Notes under the pieces: generated by a model
Seen by the model: only the letters and a program-made list of their open reading frames with translations
Databases searched by the model: none
Told to the model about the DNA's origin: nothing
Shown here: piece after piece, positions 55,001 through 63,523 of the stretch
Layout: the number at the start of each line of letters is the position of its first letter
How positions within the stretch are numbered: position 1 is the stretch's first letter
Translations under genes and position numbers: made by a program
NCBI RefSeq assembly: GCF_012911865.1
Contig: NZ_JAAXYH010000008.1
Location: 62,001-126,000 of the forward strand
Source: Shewanella salipaludis
GTDB taxonomy: Bacteria; Pseudomonadota; Gammaproteobacteria; Enterobacterales; Shewanellaceae
DNA length: 64,000 bases
Direction of reading: 5' to 3'

Positions 55001-55540
55001 TTATTTGTCCTGCGGCTCCGGGGTGTTGGCACCGTGGCCGTAGCTCAATACCCGGGTGATTTCCCACTTATCATGGGCGTGGCGCCAGACCATCACAAAT
55101 TCAGCTTTGCCATCGCATGACTGGGTATCGCTCTGACAAAACCTGTGTACCCCTTCGGTAATGGCACCGAAGTCTTTTATCGGGTGAGCCTTGAAAGTGC
55201 CTGGGATGAGTTCGCGGGTATAATGGCCGCAGGCATATTTTTGGGTGTTGGCTATCATGGCGTCACGGTTCCAGGTGACGCCGCCATTATCATGGTAAAA
55301 CTCGACATCCGTCGCAAAATAGCTGGCATGTTTATCCAGACTCTCCTGCGCCGCACAGTGATTGAACGCATCGAACACCCAGGTATCCAATGACTTCATC
55401 TGCTCTTCGAATGGCAGGGCCTGGGCACTGATTTCCTGGGTACTGGACTCCTGGACACTGATTTCTTGGGCACTGGACTCCTGAGCAATGGAGATGGCAG
55501 CGTAAACAGTCATCAGCGCCGTAAAGTAGGTTTTTTTCAT
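55001..55540 (-). CDS. NTF2-like (SnoaL/DUF4440-type) secreted protein
   Basis: The 179-residue protein has a short signal region, then a low-complexity segment made of 10-residue units (QESSAQEISV, QESSTQEISA), then an NTF2-type domain with WVFDAFNHC, DVEFYHDNGG, IPGTFKAHPIKD and FVMVWRHAHDKWEI. Such domains bind small ligands or act as isomerases. The low-complexity part is encoded by a 30-bp repeat. Function is unknown. Confidence 0.75.
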   Translation of the reverse strand: MKKTYFTALMTVYAAISIAQESSAQEISVQESSTQEISAQALPFEEQMKSLDTWVFDAFNHCAAQESLDKHASYFATDVEFYHDNGGVTWNRDAMIANTQKYACGHYTRELIPGTFKAHPIKDFGAITEGVHRFCQSDTQSCDGKAEFVMVWRHAHDKWEITRVLSYGHGANTPEPQDK

Positions 55541-55720
55541 AGTTTCTCCTGGATAGGCCCCATGTTTGAATCCAGCGTAAACGGCTGATAATGGCTGGGA
55601 AAGTGGCTAAAACTTTTTTGAATAAAGCGCGTCGGATAAAGAGTACGAGTATGTCGGCGCTTGGCGTTAAAGGCTAGAGCATCTTGCCTGAAGCAGGGAT
55701 CTGTCTATGCATTTTGTGTT

Positions 55721-56320
55721 TCAAATAGTAATCCAGTGATGGTCCGGCATAGGGTGCCGCCGGTTCGCGCCCGGGTTTGAGATGAGATGCTGTCTATATT
55801 TGGACAATTTCTTCACCGGCCTGTGCACATGACCGCATAAGATCCAGCGGGCCGCTAACGCGCCATGCTTCAACGCCAGCTTTAAGTCTGGCGAACCAAA
55901 GTCCTGGCCGGCTTGGATAGCGACGTTCAACCCCGCCGGGGGTTCATGGTGCAATAACACATCGCACCGGGCATAGACTTCGAAGTTTGATGTGCCGTAG
56001 GGTACGCAACCTAAGCTGATGCCGGCAAAGGTGGCTATAGCATTGTCGGCATATACCCCGGGAAGTGCCTGTAACCAGCTAACCGAGCCAGGCTCGCCAA
56101 CCAGGTCATGGTTGCCCGAGCATACGAGCAGCGGCACAGGCAATTTTTCCGCCCATTGCCCAATCCAGGCGATCTGCTCCTGGATAGTCACAGACTGCTC
56201 GAGTCTGTCATCGAGAAAATCGCCGGTGATGCAAAGCAGATCTGCCTGTTCGCACGCAGCCATTACCCAATCAAATTGTGCCTGGTGAAAGTGCAAGTCA
56301 GACACATGTAGCAGCTTCAT
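55721..56320 (-). CDS. Calcineurin-like metallophosphoesterase
   Basis: The 199-residue protein has the phosphoesterase motifs in order: DLHF (HVSDLHFHQ), GDFLDD, SGNHDLVG and GHVHRPVKK. It is a short version with no extra domain. ATG 56320 follows GAGG at 6 bases; an earlier TTG at 56335 is the frame limit. The substrate could be a nucleotide or a phosphodiester; no context decides. It is upstream of no operon partner, with the PD-(D/E)XK-like gene next on the same strand. Confidence 0.85.
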   Translation of the reverse strand: MKLLHVSDLHFHQAQFDWVMAACEQADLLCITGDFLDDRLEQSVTIQEQIAWIGQWAEKLPVPLLVCSGNHDLVGEPGSVSWLQALPGVYADNAIATFAGISLGCVPYGTSNFEVYARCDVLLHHEPPAGLNVAIQAGQDFGSPDLKLALKHGALAARWILCGHVHRPVKKLSKYRQHLISNPGANRRHPMPDHHWITI

Positions 56321-56387
56321 CAAAAACCTCGTCAATCATGATCTCAATGCTCAAAATATCGTCTCTGGCCATGTACATACTTGGAAT

Positions 56388-56987
56388 TTATTCTGCGTGG
56401 CACGTCTGTGCTGACTCCATGACTTGCGCTATGAGCAGATAATAATGGTACTTATTAAAGGTGCCGATATGAATCGATTTGGTACTGAGTGCTATCTCCA
56501 CTTTGGCGGCGTCTTCAATCAGTTTGCCACTGGGATCTTGCCAGCTGTCGGCGATCTCTTTTTTCCAGCAATCGGCCAACACCAGCTTTTTGATTTGGTT
56601 CGGCTGAACGTGACTACGATCCTTGAACATAATATCGAGACTGTCTTGTAATTGAGGGGAGTTCAGGCGTTCCAAATCGGCAACGACTTTGGCGATATTG
56701 GCTGGGTTTTCGCCTATGCCCTTGGCCTCGATGAGATAGCCCGTGTCGCCACAGAAGGCGAAGGCATCGAGCCGATTCGGCCAACCGCGCTCAGAGTTTT
56801 TGCCCATGAAAGGCACTTCGGAGAAAAATGCGCCATCGGGCCGGGCCAGCAAATACTGGTGGCCAAACAGGGTGATCAGGTTTTGCTCCAGATATTCACT
56901 GCCCGGCCTGGCCGGCCTGAACTTAGTCAGCATCTTGCCGTAATGCTCGGCTACCTTTGTGGCAATGGTGAATACCAACTCATCCAT
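56388..56987 (-). CDS. Protein of unknown function with a PD-(D/E)XK-like motif
   Basis: The 199-residue protein has NRLDAFAF followed by GYLIEAKG, so Asp74 and Glu87-x-Lys89 fit the PD-(D/E)XK pattern of nucleases and related proteins. The flanking helix-strand order is compatible. It could be a nuclease, a restriction-like protein or a defence or toxin component. AAGGACA precedes the ATG. The call rests on a short motif, so it is tentative. Confidence 0.55.
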   Translation of the reverse strand: MDELVFTIATKVAEHYGKMLTKFRPARPGSEYLEQNLITLFGHQYLLARPDGAFFSEVPFMGKNSERGWPNRLDAFAFCGDTGYLIEAKGIGENPANIAKVVADLERLNSPQLQDSLDIMFKDRSHVQPNQIKKLVLADCWKKEIADSWQDPSGKLIEDAAKVEIALSTKSIHIGTFNKYHYYLLIAQVMESAQTCHAE

Positions 56988-56999
56988 GGAAAATGTCCT

Positions 57000-57122
57000 T
57001 AAAAAAAGCGCGCACCTTCAAACCTGAGGGACACAGTAAGTAATATGCTATTGTCAGTAAAGGGGATTTTTCAAGGAAGTGAATCCCTGTATTTCTTTGT
57101 ATTGCCGGTGGCAAAGGATAGT
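57000..57122. other. Short gene-less stretch before the repeat array
   Basis: Only spacer sequence and the promoter side of the PD-(D/E)XK-like gene are visible. No other feature was seen. Confidence 0.4.
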
Positions 57123-57480
57123 CAAACTGCATTTGGCAAGAGTCGTGGGTCTTCAACCCCTAATTCAGTCATAGAGAGTCGACCAAGAGACAACTCTATA
57201 ACCTGTGGCTGGCCTTAGCATAAAGCGGCCAAACTGCGTTTGGCGAAAGTCGTGGGTCTTTAGCCCCAATTCTGTCATAGAGAGTCGACCAAGAGGGAAC
57301 TCTATAAACTGTGGTTTGCGTTAGCACAAAGTGGCTAAACTGCGTTTGGCAAGAGTCGTGGGTCTTCAACCCCCAATTCTGTCATAGATAGTCGACCCAG
57401 AGGGAACTCTATAAACTGTGGTTTGCGTTAGCATAAAGCGGCCAAACTGCGTTTGGTAAAAGTCGTGGGTCTTCAACCCA
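57123..57480. repeat. Tandem 107-bp repeat, about 3.4 copies
   Basis: Units begin at about 57123, 57230, 57336 and 57443, the last cut short near 57480. Each contains the palindrome CCAAACTGCGTTTGG (some copies slightly changed), the segment GTCGTGGGTCTTCAACCC and an internal ATAGAG..CTCTAT pair. Each unit could fold as several hairpins. There is no open frame, so it is a non-coding repeat or RNA-structure array. Confidence 0.88.
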
Positions 57481-57487
57481 CACCCGA

Positions 57488-57520
57488 CCAAGAGGGGAAA
57501 AGCGCCTGTTCCCCTCTTGG
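57488..57520. other. Perfect 12-bp hairpin after the repeat array
   Basis: CCAAGAGGGGAA (57488-57499) and TTCCCCTCTTGG (57509-57520) pair fully around a 9-base loop. It may end the structured array or mark a past insertion boundary. Confidence 0.65.
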
Positions 57521-58139
57521 ATCTCCCCCGGCGCCCCAACGGAGTTGAAATCTCCTTGTTCTCACAGACAAATTCGCTAGCGCCTCATATTCGCCATCCC
57601 TGGCTCACCTGAGGCTAGCTCGGCATCCATGCCTCACTCACGCAATTTGTCTGCTCGTCCTGCGGCAACTCCAAAGGGGATGGGTGCATCCCCAAGCAAT
57701 TGGTGCAGCTTTAGAGCTGGGAGAGTTATGCCTGTCCCCGCATTTCTAAGTTCGCCATCCATGTCTCTCGCTCGTAAACTCTAAAATCACCAATTTCACT
57801 CGCCCTGGCTCGACTGTTGTTACCTCGGCGAAGCACATCCATATGCTTCACTCCCAGCTCGGCTATCCTGCCTCTCGCTCATAATCTCAACCGCTAGCGG
57901 TTATCCTCCATGACGCCCCACGGAGCTGACTTTTTTGCAAGAATGGCCCTCGGCCTTATTCGAAAATAGCTAACGCTTCCGATGGTGCATCCATGCCCCC
58001 CGAAAGCTACACCGACTTCCTGTCGGCGTTACGCCATTTTCTTCAACACCCTCGGCAGCTCCGAAGGGGATAGTTGTAACCTGTGGCCGCATCGTTTTTC
58101 AACTAAGTGTTCTGCCTGTCCTGACTTTCTGCTTACTTC
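57521..58139. other. Gene-less stretch with dispersed repeat motifs
   Basis: No supported gene. The phrase CATCCATG and close variants recur several times (about 57620, 57755, 57840 and 57985), and blocks at 57755-57800 and around 57870 match 24451-24500. It looks like a collection of short dispersed intergenic elements. Confidence 0.5.
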
Positions 58140-58195
58140 AACGGCCAGGCATCACAAGCCACCGCCCAGAAAGAACGACTCGATCCCATCACCAA
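58140..58195 (+). repeat. 56-bp coding-tail repeat, copy 1
   Basis: This 56-bp block is nearly repeated at 58835-58890. In one frame both copies encode NGQASQAT(A/S)QK then R(L/F)(D/N)PITK and a stop (TGA here, TAA there). The changes keep the protein sense and the stop, which points to a real coding end in the past. Copy 1 has stop codons shortly upstream. Confidence 0.7.
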
Positions 58196-58268
58196 GTGAC
58201 AATCAAGCCTTGATTAAATTAAACTGCTAGCCACTATTAGATTTTAATTATCGTAAAGGGATAAACTA

Positions 58269-58628
58269 ATGGAAGAGGAATGTTACAAGGAGCGTGAAAT
58301 GACATTAACGGTAGTATCAGGAGGAGAAGAACATACCCTGGGAGTTGTGACCGATGGATCACTTCACACATTAAAGGTCAGGATATTTGAAGACTTTACA
58401 GCCACGGTTAAGGCGGCTGAGGCTTTAAACCAAAAGGAGAGAGATTCTTTAATTGAATTTTGTGAGGGAAATTCAGACTTTATTCAGGATGGACTTGAAA
58501 GATTGATCGATGAAATTGATCGGTTGAATCATGTTCATACCTATATTACAGACATTTTTCAGAATTTAAATGTCTCACCATCGGCAATAGATGTGCTGGT
58601 TGAATTGTTATCCCAATTGCTAGGTTGA
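58269..58628 (+). CDS. Small acidic protein of unknown function
   Basis: The 119-residue protein is acidic, without signal peptide, with helical segments (KAAEALNQKERDSLIEFCEG, GLERLIDEIDRLNHVHTYIT). I do not recognise it. AAAGGGA precedes the ATG. It is AT-rich relative to the chromosome. It lies directly after the copy 1 coding tail, and an immunity-like role is one possibility. Confidence 0.55.
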   Translation: MEEECYKEREMTLTVVSGGEEHTLGVVTDGSLHTLKVRIFEDFTATVKAAEALNQKERDSLIEFCEGNSDFIQDGLERLIDEIDRLNHVHTYITDIFQNLNVSPSAIDVLVELLSQLLG

Positions 58629-58666
58629 TACTTGTACCAGTGAATAGCTGATTACTGAATTTCGAT

Positions 58667-58894
58667 GTGCTCAGCCAAGATGTTGGGCTTTTTATTGCCT
58701 GCAGAAAAACCACCGCATCGGTATCGAGTGCGCCACCGCCGCCCCAATTGGCCAGGTCACCGCACAGCAATCAAACCAACCCATCTATACCAGCCACACC
58801 CATGGGGCACCATCAGACCAAGCCGGCGACTTCTAACGGCCAGGCGTCACAAGCCACCTCCCAGAAAGGACGATTCAATCCCATCACCAAATAA
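58667..58894 (+). pseudogene. Degenerate 3' coding remnant with shared tail, copy 2
   Basis: The frame 58667-58894 ends in the 56-bp block at 58835-58890 that is also found at 58140. The upstream part is rich in proline, serine and threonine and has no family match. It could be the leftover C-terminal end of a larger protein whose body is gone. A terminator-like hairpin (58673-58693) overlaps its start, so it is probably not expressed as a gene. Confidence 0.35.
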
Positions 58895-58960
58895 ATTCAA
58901 ACCAAAAAATTAATATGCTAGTGTCGAAATTCAACTAAAACGTTAAACAGGGATAAAGAC

Positions 58961-59164
58961 ATGAATACCAAGGAAATGGAAGCGCAAGACTTGCGCAATA
59001 AGATACTGGACGAGATAGATGATTTGACTCAACAGCTGGCAAGTTTGGCAGACAGAGGGTTGTTAGATTCGACAGAGGCAGATAAAATCCGGAAGGAAAT
59101 ATTAGACAGAGAAAAAATATTAGGCGATATACGTCCTTATTTCCCTGCCTCTACATCCAGGTAA
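58961..59164 (+). CDS. Small coiled-coil protein of unknown function
   Basis: The 67-residue protein is almost all helix with heptad-like spacing (DLRNKILDEIDDLTQQLASL, EADKIRKEILDREKILGD). No domain is recognised. AGGGATAA precedes the ATG. It follows copy 2 of the coding-tail repeat as the previous small gene follows copy 1, and is followed by a terminator whose end (TGGGCTTTTTATTGC) is also found after the previous gene. Confidence 0.5.
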   Translation: MNTKEMEAQDLRNKILDEIDDLTQQLASLADRGLLDSTEADKIRKEILDREKILGDIRPYFPASTSR

Positions 59165-59182
59165 TAGCATACCCAAGCACTT

Positions 59183-59208
59183 AGCCCGGCCAATACGCTG
59201 GGCTTTTT
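59183..59208 (+). terminator. Terminator after the small coiled-coil gene
   Basis: AGCCCGGC (59183-59190), loop CAATAC and GCTGGGCT (59197-59204) are followed by T residues. The same TGGGCTTTTTATTGC end is seen at 58683-58697 after the previous small gene. Confidence 0.75.
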
Positions 59209-59833
59209 ATTGCACGCAAGGCGAACTGGCTGGTGTGCATGGAAGCATTTTTGCGCCCTAGAGCATCCATGGATGGCTGATGTTGAAATCAAGAGCCTGC
59301 GTGTCATTGGAGTCATAGTGCCGGATTTCAATTCATGGGATGGCTAACTTGTACCAGCTTTGGCTTGAGCGAAATAAACAGCTTGGTTTCGCGTCCTTCT
59401 TCTATGCCAACCGGCGAACTATTCACCTCTGGTTTTAGCCATGAGGCGCCAATTTGGCGTATCATTGCCGTCCCGTTGCGGATGGGGACAAGACCCATCC
59501 AAGGGCCCGGCAACCCTGGGGGACGGCACTCGATTGCCAATACCCCTGCTTTGGCTTATTTTAGGGGCTCGATTTTGGGGGGCGCCGCGTTTGGCGGCCA
59601 GTTTTGCCCCCGTAGAACTCATTTTTGCCTGCTGATCCTTTGCCTGTGAATCATGCAAAGCCCAGAGAGCTATGGCCCAGAGAAACATGGGCCCAGAGAA
59701 GCTTGGTCCCGAATGGCGCAGCCAGTTTGCTCCATTCGCCGGATAACAAGACGCTGAACAGAATACCTCTGGAGCCTAGTCAGCAAGGCCCGATTTTTGG
59801 TCGACTCTAGACCTTGTTTGAATAAGGAAAGAA
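59209..59833. other. Gene-less stretch upstream of the SMC-like gene
   Basis: Several open frames exist on both strands but none has a family match or good start. AAGGAAAG at about 59825 gives the ribosome site of the next gene. Confidence 0.4.
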
Positions 59834-62800
59834 ATGCCAAGCTTGATTCGAATTGTGCTCATCGACACCCATCTCCCCGGGGTGGTGGAACTCGCCCTCG
59901 ACGGCCACACCAACATATGTGGTACCAACGCCTCGGGCAAGACGACCCTGCAACGGCTGGTGCCGGTATTCTATGGCGAATACCCCAGCCGCGTGGTGCC
60001 CTCGACCCGCGACAGCTTCGAGCGCTGGTATCTGCCCCACGATTCCAGCTACATCATCTATGAATACCGCAAGACCGACGGCCTGCTGTATCAGGCCGTG
60101 CTGGCCTCGGCCGGCGACGGCAAGGGGGTCAACTATAGATTCATCGCCAAGGGCTTCGAGCTGGACGACTATGTCAAGCAGCGCAACGGCGATACCGTGC
60201 TGTGCCACACCATGGCCGAACTCGGGCGGGAGATGAAACGTAACGGGGTGGCGGTGACCAATCTGCTCAACACCCGTGAGTTCAGGGCGATCATTCAGAA
60301 CGATCGCTCCTTGCTGAGCACAGGCAGCAACCGCGGCGAGCTGCGCGCCTATGCCAACCAGTTCTCCCTCTGCGATCCCGAATACTCACTGCGCCACATG
60401 GAGAAGCTCGCCAAGGCGGTGCACTCCAAGGAAGGCAAGATGGAGACGGTCAAATCGATGATCGCCGCCATCCTGGAGGAAGACGGGGTCAATCCGCCGA
60501 GTTCACGCCTCAATCCCCAGCGGGTCGAGGCCTGGATCCGCGAGAGTCAGCTGATCCAGGGCTTCGAGGTGATCCGCCCCGAGTACGACAAGCTGGAACA
60601 GGAATTCAACCAGCTGCTGAGCAGCGAACTGCGGCTCGCCAGCCTGTCCAAGGGCTATCGCCACGACGAGACCCTGGAGGCCCAGCGCCAGGACAGCAAC
60701 CAGATCCTGTCCAGGGAGCTGAATCTGCAGCTGAAGATGCTGGACGAGGAATGGAAGGAGCAGCGCGACGAACTCAATCTGGACTTGTCCGCCGCCAAGG
60801 GCGATGTCGCCAAGTTCGAGTATGAACTCGATGCCATAGAGAACCAGCATGGCGCCTTCCTGGATGCGGACATAGAGCAGGCGAAAGCCGATCTCGACAG
60901 CCTGCCGAGCTGGCGCAGCGATCTTGAAAACCTCAGCGAACGCCACAAGCTGCAGACGGAGAAACACCAGGACATAGAGGCGGCCTACAACGCCAGGCGC
61001 AGCAAGATAGGCGAGCAGCTCGGCCGCGAACTCGACGCCCTGCATCTGGAGCAGGACAAGCAGCGCGAGGCCCGCGACAAGCAGCGTGAGCTGGCAAGCA
61101 ACGAGCTGGAGGCGCTGGCCGGGCAATGGCGCGAGCGGCTGGAGGCCGGCAAGGCCGGCTTCAGCGAACAGGAATACGGCCTCAAGCTGAGCGCCGCCGA
61201 ACTCAAGTTGCGGCTCGACGGCGTGACCTACACAGAAGAAGAGAAGCTGAGTCTGGCCATTTTCGACGAGCGCATCAGCCGCGCCGACGAGGAACAGGAG
61301 AGCTGTAACCTCAAGGTCGACAGATTGAGCAGCGACGAGCGTAAGCTGCGCGCCAAGCGGGATCAGGCCGGCGAAGCCCTGCGTATCGCCGGCCTCAGGG
61401 TCAACGAGCGCCAGACGGAGCTGGACGAGTTGCAGCACATGCTGTTCCCCCAGTCCCATACCCTGCTGGAGTTTTTGCGCAAGGAAGCCCAGGGCTGGGA
61501 GCAGAGTTTCGGCAAGGTGATAGCCCCCGAGCTGCTGCATAGAACCGACCTGCATCCGCATCTGCAGCCCCTGCAGCAATCCGAGTCCGGCTTCGGGAGT
61601 CTCTACGGCATAGGGCTGGATCTCAAGGCGCTCGAGGTGCCCGAGTACGCCGCCTCGGAGCAGGATCTGCGGGCACGCCATGCCAAGGCCGAAGAAGCCC
61701 TGGCGGCGGCCAGGGAGCTGCAGGCCGAGGCCGAGGATGCCCTGGTGGCCGCCAACGCCGAGCTCGACAGCCTGAGCCGCGAACTCACCTTCGCCCGCAC
61801 CGCCTACAAGAATAGCCGTGACGATTTGCGCCGCCTGTTCGACGAGAAGCGCGCCGAGCAGGAGAAGATCAACAAGGCGCTTGCCGAGCGCAAGGCCCAG
61901 TCGCAGCAGCGCCTGACCCAGCTCGACGGCGAGCTGAAACAGCTGAGAAATGCCCATAACCTCTGGCTCGAGGAGCAGAAGGAGCAGGCGCTCGAGGCGC
62001 GGATGGAGAAGAACGCCTACTGGCAGGAAGTGGTCGGGGTGCTGGATAACCAGCTGGCCCAGACCAGGGCCAACATAGAGGCCCGCAAGGCCAATGCCAA
62101 GACGGAGCAGAAGGCCTGCGAGACCTGGTACAAGAACGAGCTCAAGTCCCGCGGCGTCGACGAAGACAAGATAGTCGCCCTCAAGCGCGACATACGCGCG
62201 CTGGAAGAACAGCTAGCCAGGGCCGAGCAGCGCCGCAGCGAGGTGTTGCGTTTCGACGACTGGTATCAACATACCTGGCGCGCCCGCAAGCCCAAGCTGC
62301 AGACCCAGCTTGGCGATGTCAAACGCGCCGTCAGCGAGCTGGAGCAGCAGCTCAAGGCCAAGGCGGCCGAGGTCAAGACGCGTCGTCAGGCGCTGGACAC
62401 TGAGCGCAAGGCCTCCGATGCCGCCCAGGTGGAAGCCTCGGAGAACCTCACCAAGCTGCGCGCCCTGATGCGCAAGCTCGCCGATCTCAAGTTGCCGGCC
62501 AACAACGAGGAGGCCCAGGGCAGCTTGGGCGAACGCCTGCGTCAGGGCGAAGACCTGTTGCTCAAGCGCGACTACCTGCTGGGATCCGTGAAGCAATATG
62601 TCGAGCACTTCGACTCTGTGATCGCCAGCAAGTCGGGCTCCGGCCTGGCGGAGACCTGGGAGCGGGCCCGCGAGGAGTCCAGCTTCATCAACGACAAGGG
62701 CATACGCCTGTTGGATTACCGCAAGCTGGTGCCCCAGTTGGAGCAGCTGCTCAACGTCATGGTGCCCCAGTCCATCACGGCGCTGCGGGAACAGGGCCGC

Positions 62801-63523
62801 ATCTTCGGCGTCGATCTCACCGCCTTCTACGAGGTGTTGGCGGATATCGACCGCCGCATCGCCAGCCAGAGCGCCCGCATCACCCGCGAGGTGGGCGAGG
62901 AGCTGTTCCTCGATGGGGTGTCCGAGTCTGCGGTGCGCATCCGCTCGCGGATCAGCGAGCTGGAGTTCTGGCCCGAGCTTGAGTTGTTCGTCAAGGCCTT
63001 CAAGCGTTGGAAGAGCGACGGCTTCGACGGCCTGCCGGATGAGCATTACACCAACAGCATGCGCCGGGCCCTGGACATCATAGGCCGCGCCGCCCTGACC
63101 GGCGGCATCGCCAAACTGCTGGAGATAGAGCTGCGCCTCAAGGAAGGCAACAGCGATCTCATCATACGCACCGACAGGCAGCTGAACGAATCCTCCAGCC
63201 ACGGCATGGCTTATCTTATCTTGTGTAAGTTCCTGCTGGCCTTCACCCGCCTGCTGCGGGGCCGCGCCGATGTCACCATCCACTGGCCGATAGACGAGCT
63301 GGGCACACTGCATCACACCAACGTGAAGAAGATCTTCGATGCCTGTGAGAACAACAATATTTCCGTGCTCGGGGCCTTCCCGAACCCTGAGTCTGAGGTG
63401 CTGAACTTGTTTGCCAACCGTTACATAATCAACAAACAAACCAAGAAGCTGCAGCTGGTTAAGCCCAAGAGCAACCCCATAGCCGACAAGTTGAGCCAGC
63501 GTCTGGCGAGGGAGGCAGTCTGA
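59834..63523 (+). CDS. DUF3584 SMC/MukB-like ATPase
   Basis: The 1229-residue protein fits DUF3584, which is defined by GKT and YLP motifs. The Walker A is GTNASGKTT (residues 30-38) and YLP lies at 66-68. A very long coiled coil (about residues 270-920) with Glu/Lys/Gln-rich heptads follows, interrupted by a hinge-like non-coiled region near 530-600. An SSSHG segment (about 1120-1124) resembles an ABC signature and DEL (1154-1156) is in place of Walker B. The build is that of MukB/MksB-type chromosome-clamping ATPases. Its stop overlaps the next start by one base (TGATG), suggesting a complex encoded in series. Confidence 0.88.
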   Translation: MPSLIRIVLIDTHLPGVVELALDGHTNICGTNASGKTTLQRLVPVFYGEYPSRVVPSTRDSFERWYLPHDSSYIIYEYRKTDGLLYQAVLASAGDGKGVNYRFIAKGFELDDYVKQRNGDTVLCHTMAELGREMKRNGVAVTNLLNTREFRAIIQNDRSLLSTGSNRGELRAYANQFSLCDPEYSLRHMEKLAKAVHSKEGKMETVKSMIAAILEEDGVNPPSSRLNPQRVEAWIRESQLIQGFEVIRPEYDKLEQEFNQLLSSELRLASLSKGYRHDETLEAQRQDSNQILSRELNLQLKMLDEEWKEQRDELNLDLSAAKGDVAKFEYELDAIENQHGAFLDADIEQAKADLDSLPSWRSDLENLSERHKLQTEKHQDIEAAYNARRSKIGEQLGRELDALHLEQDKQREARDKQRELASNELEALAGQWRERLEAGKAGFSEQEYGLKLSAAELKLRLDGVTYTEEEKLSLAIFDERISRADEEQESCNLKVDRLSSDERKLRAKRDQAGEALRIAGLRVNERQTELDELQHMLFPQSHTLLEFLRKEAQGWEQSFGKVIAPELLHRTDLHPHLQPLQQSESGFGSLYGIGLDLKALEVPEYAASEQDLRARHAKAEEALAAARELQAEAEDALVAANAELDSLSRELTFARTAYKNSRDDLRRLFDEKRAEQEKINKALAERKAQSQQRLTQLDGELKQLRNAHNLWLEEQKEQALEARMEKNAYWQEVVGVLDNQLAQTRANIEARKANAKTEQKACETWYKNELKSRGVDEDKIVALKRDIRALEEQLARAEQRRSEVLRFDDWYQHTWRARKPKLQTQLGDVKRAVSELEQQLKAKAAEVKTRRQALDTERKASDAAQVEASENLTKLRALMRKLADLKLPANNEEAQGSLGERLRQGEDLLLKRDYLLGSVKQYVEHFDSVIASKSGSGLAETWERAREESSFINDKGIRLLDYRKLVPQLEQLLNVMVPQSITALREQGRIFGVDLTAFYEVLADIDRRIASQSARITREVGEELFLDGVSESAVRIRSRISELEFWPELELFVKAFKRWKSDGFDGLPDEHYTNSMRRALDIIGRAALTGGIAKLLEIELRLKEGNSDLIIRTDRQLNESSSHGMAYLILCKFLLAFTRLLRGRADVTIHWPIDELGTLHHTNVKKIFDACENNNISVLGAFPNPESEVLNLFANRYIINKQTKKLQLVKPKSNPIADKLSQRLAREAV

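Noticed and set aside
57123..57480. CRISPR array
   Set aside because: Units are 107 bp with almost no variable spacers and no cas genes are near; it is a plain tandem repeat.
58140..59208. Integron cassette array
   Set aside because: No attC core (RYYYAAC/GTTRRRY) pairs or integrase gene were found; the shared parts are a coding tail and a terminator.
60503..63439. Long antisense frames opposite the DUF3584 gene
   Set aside because: They mirror the high GC coding of the ATPase and lack any domain.
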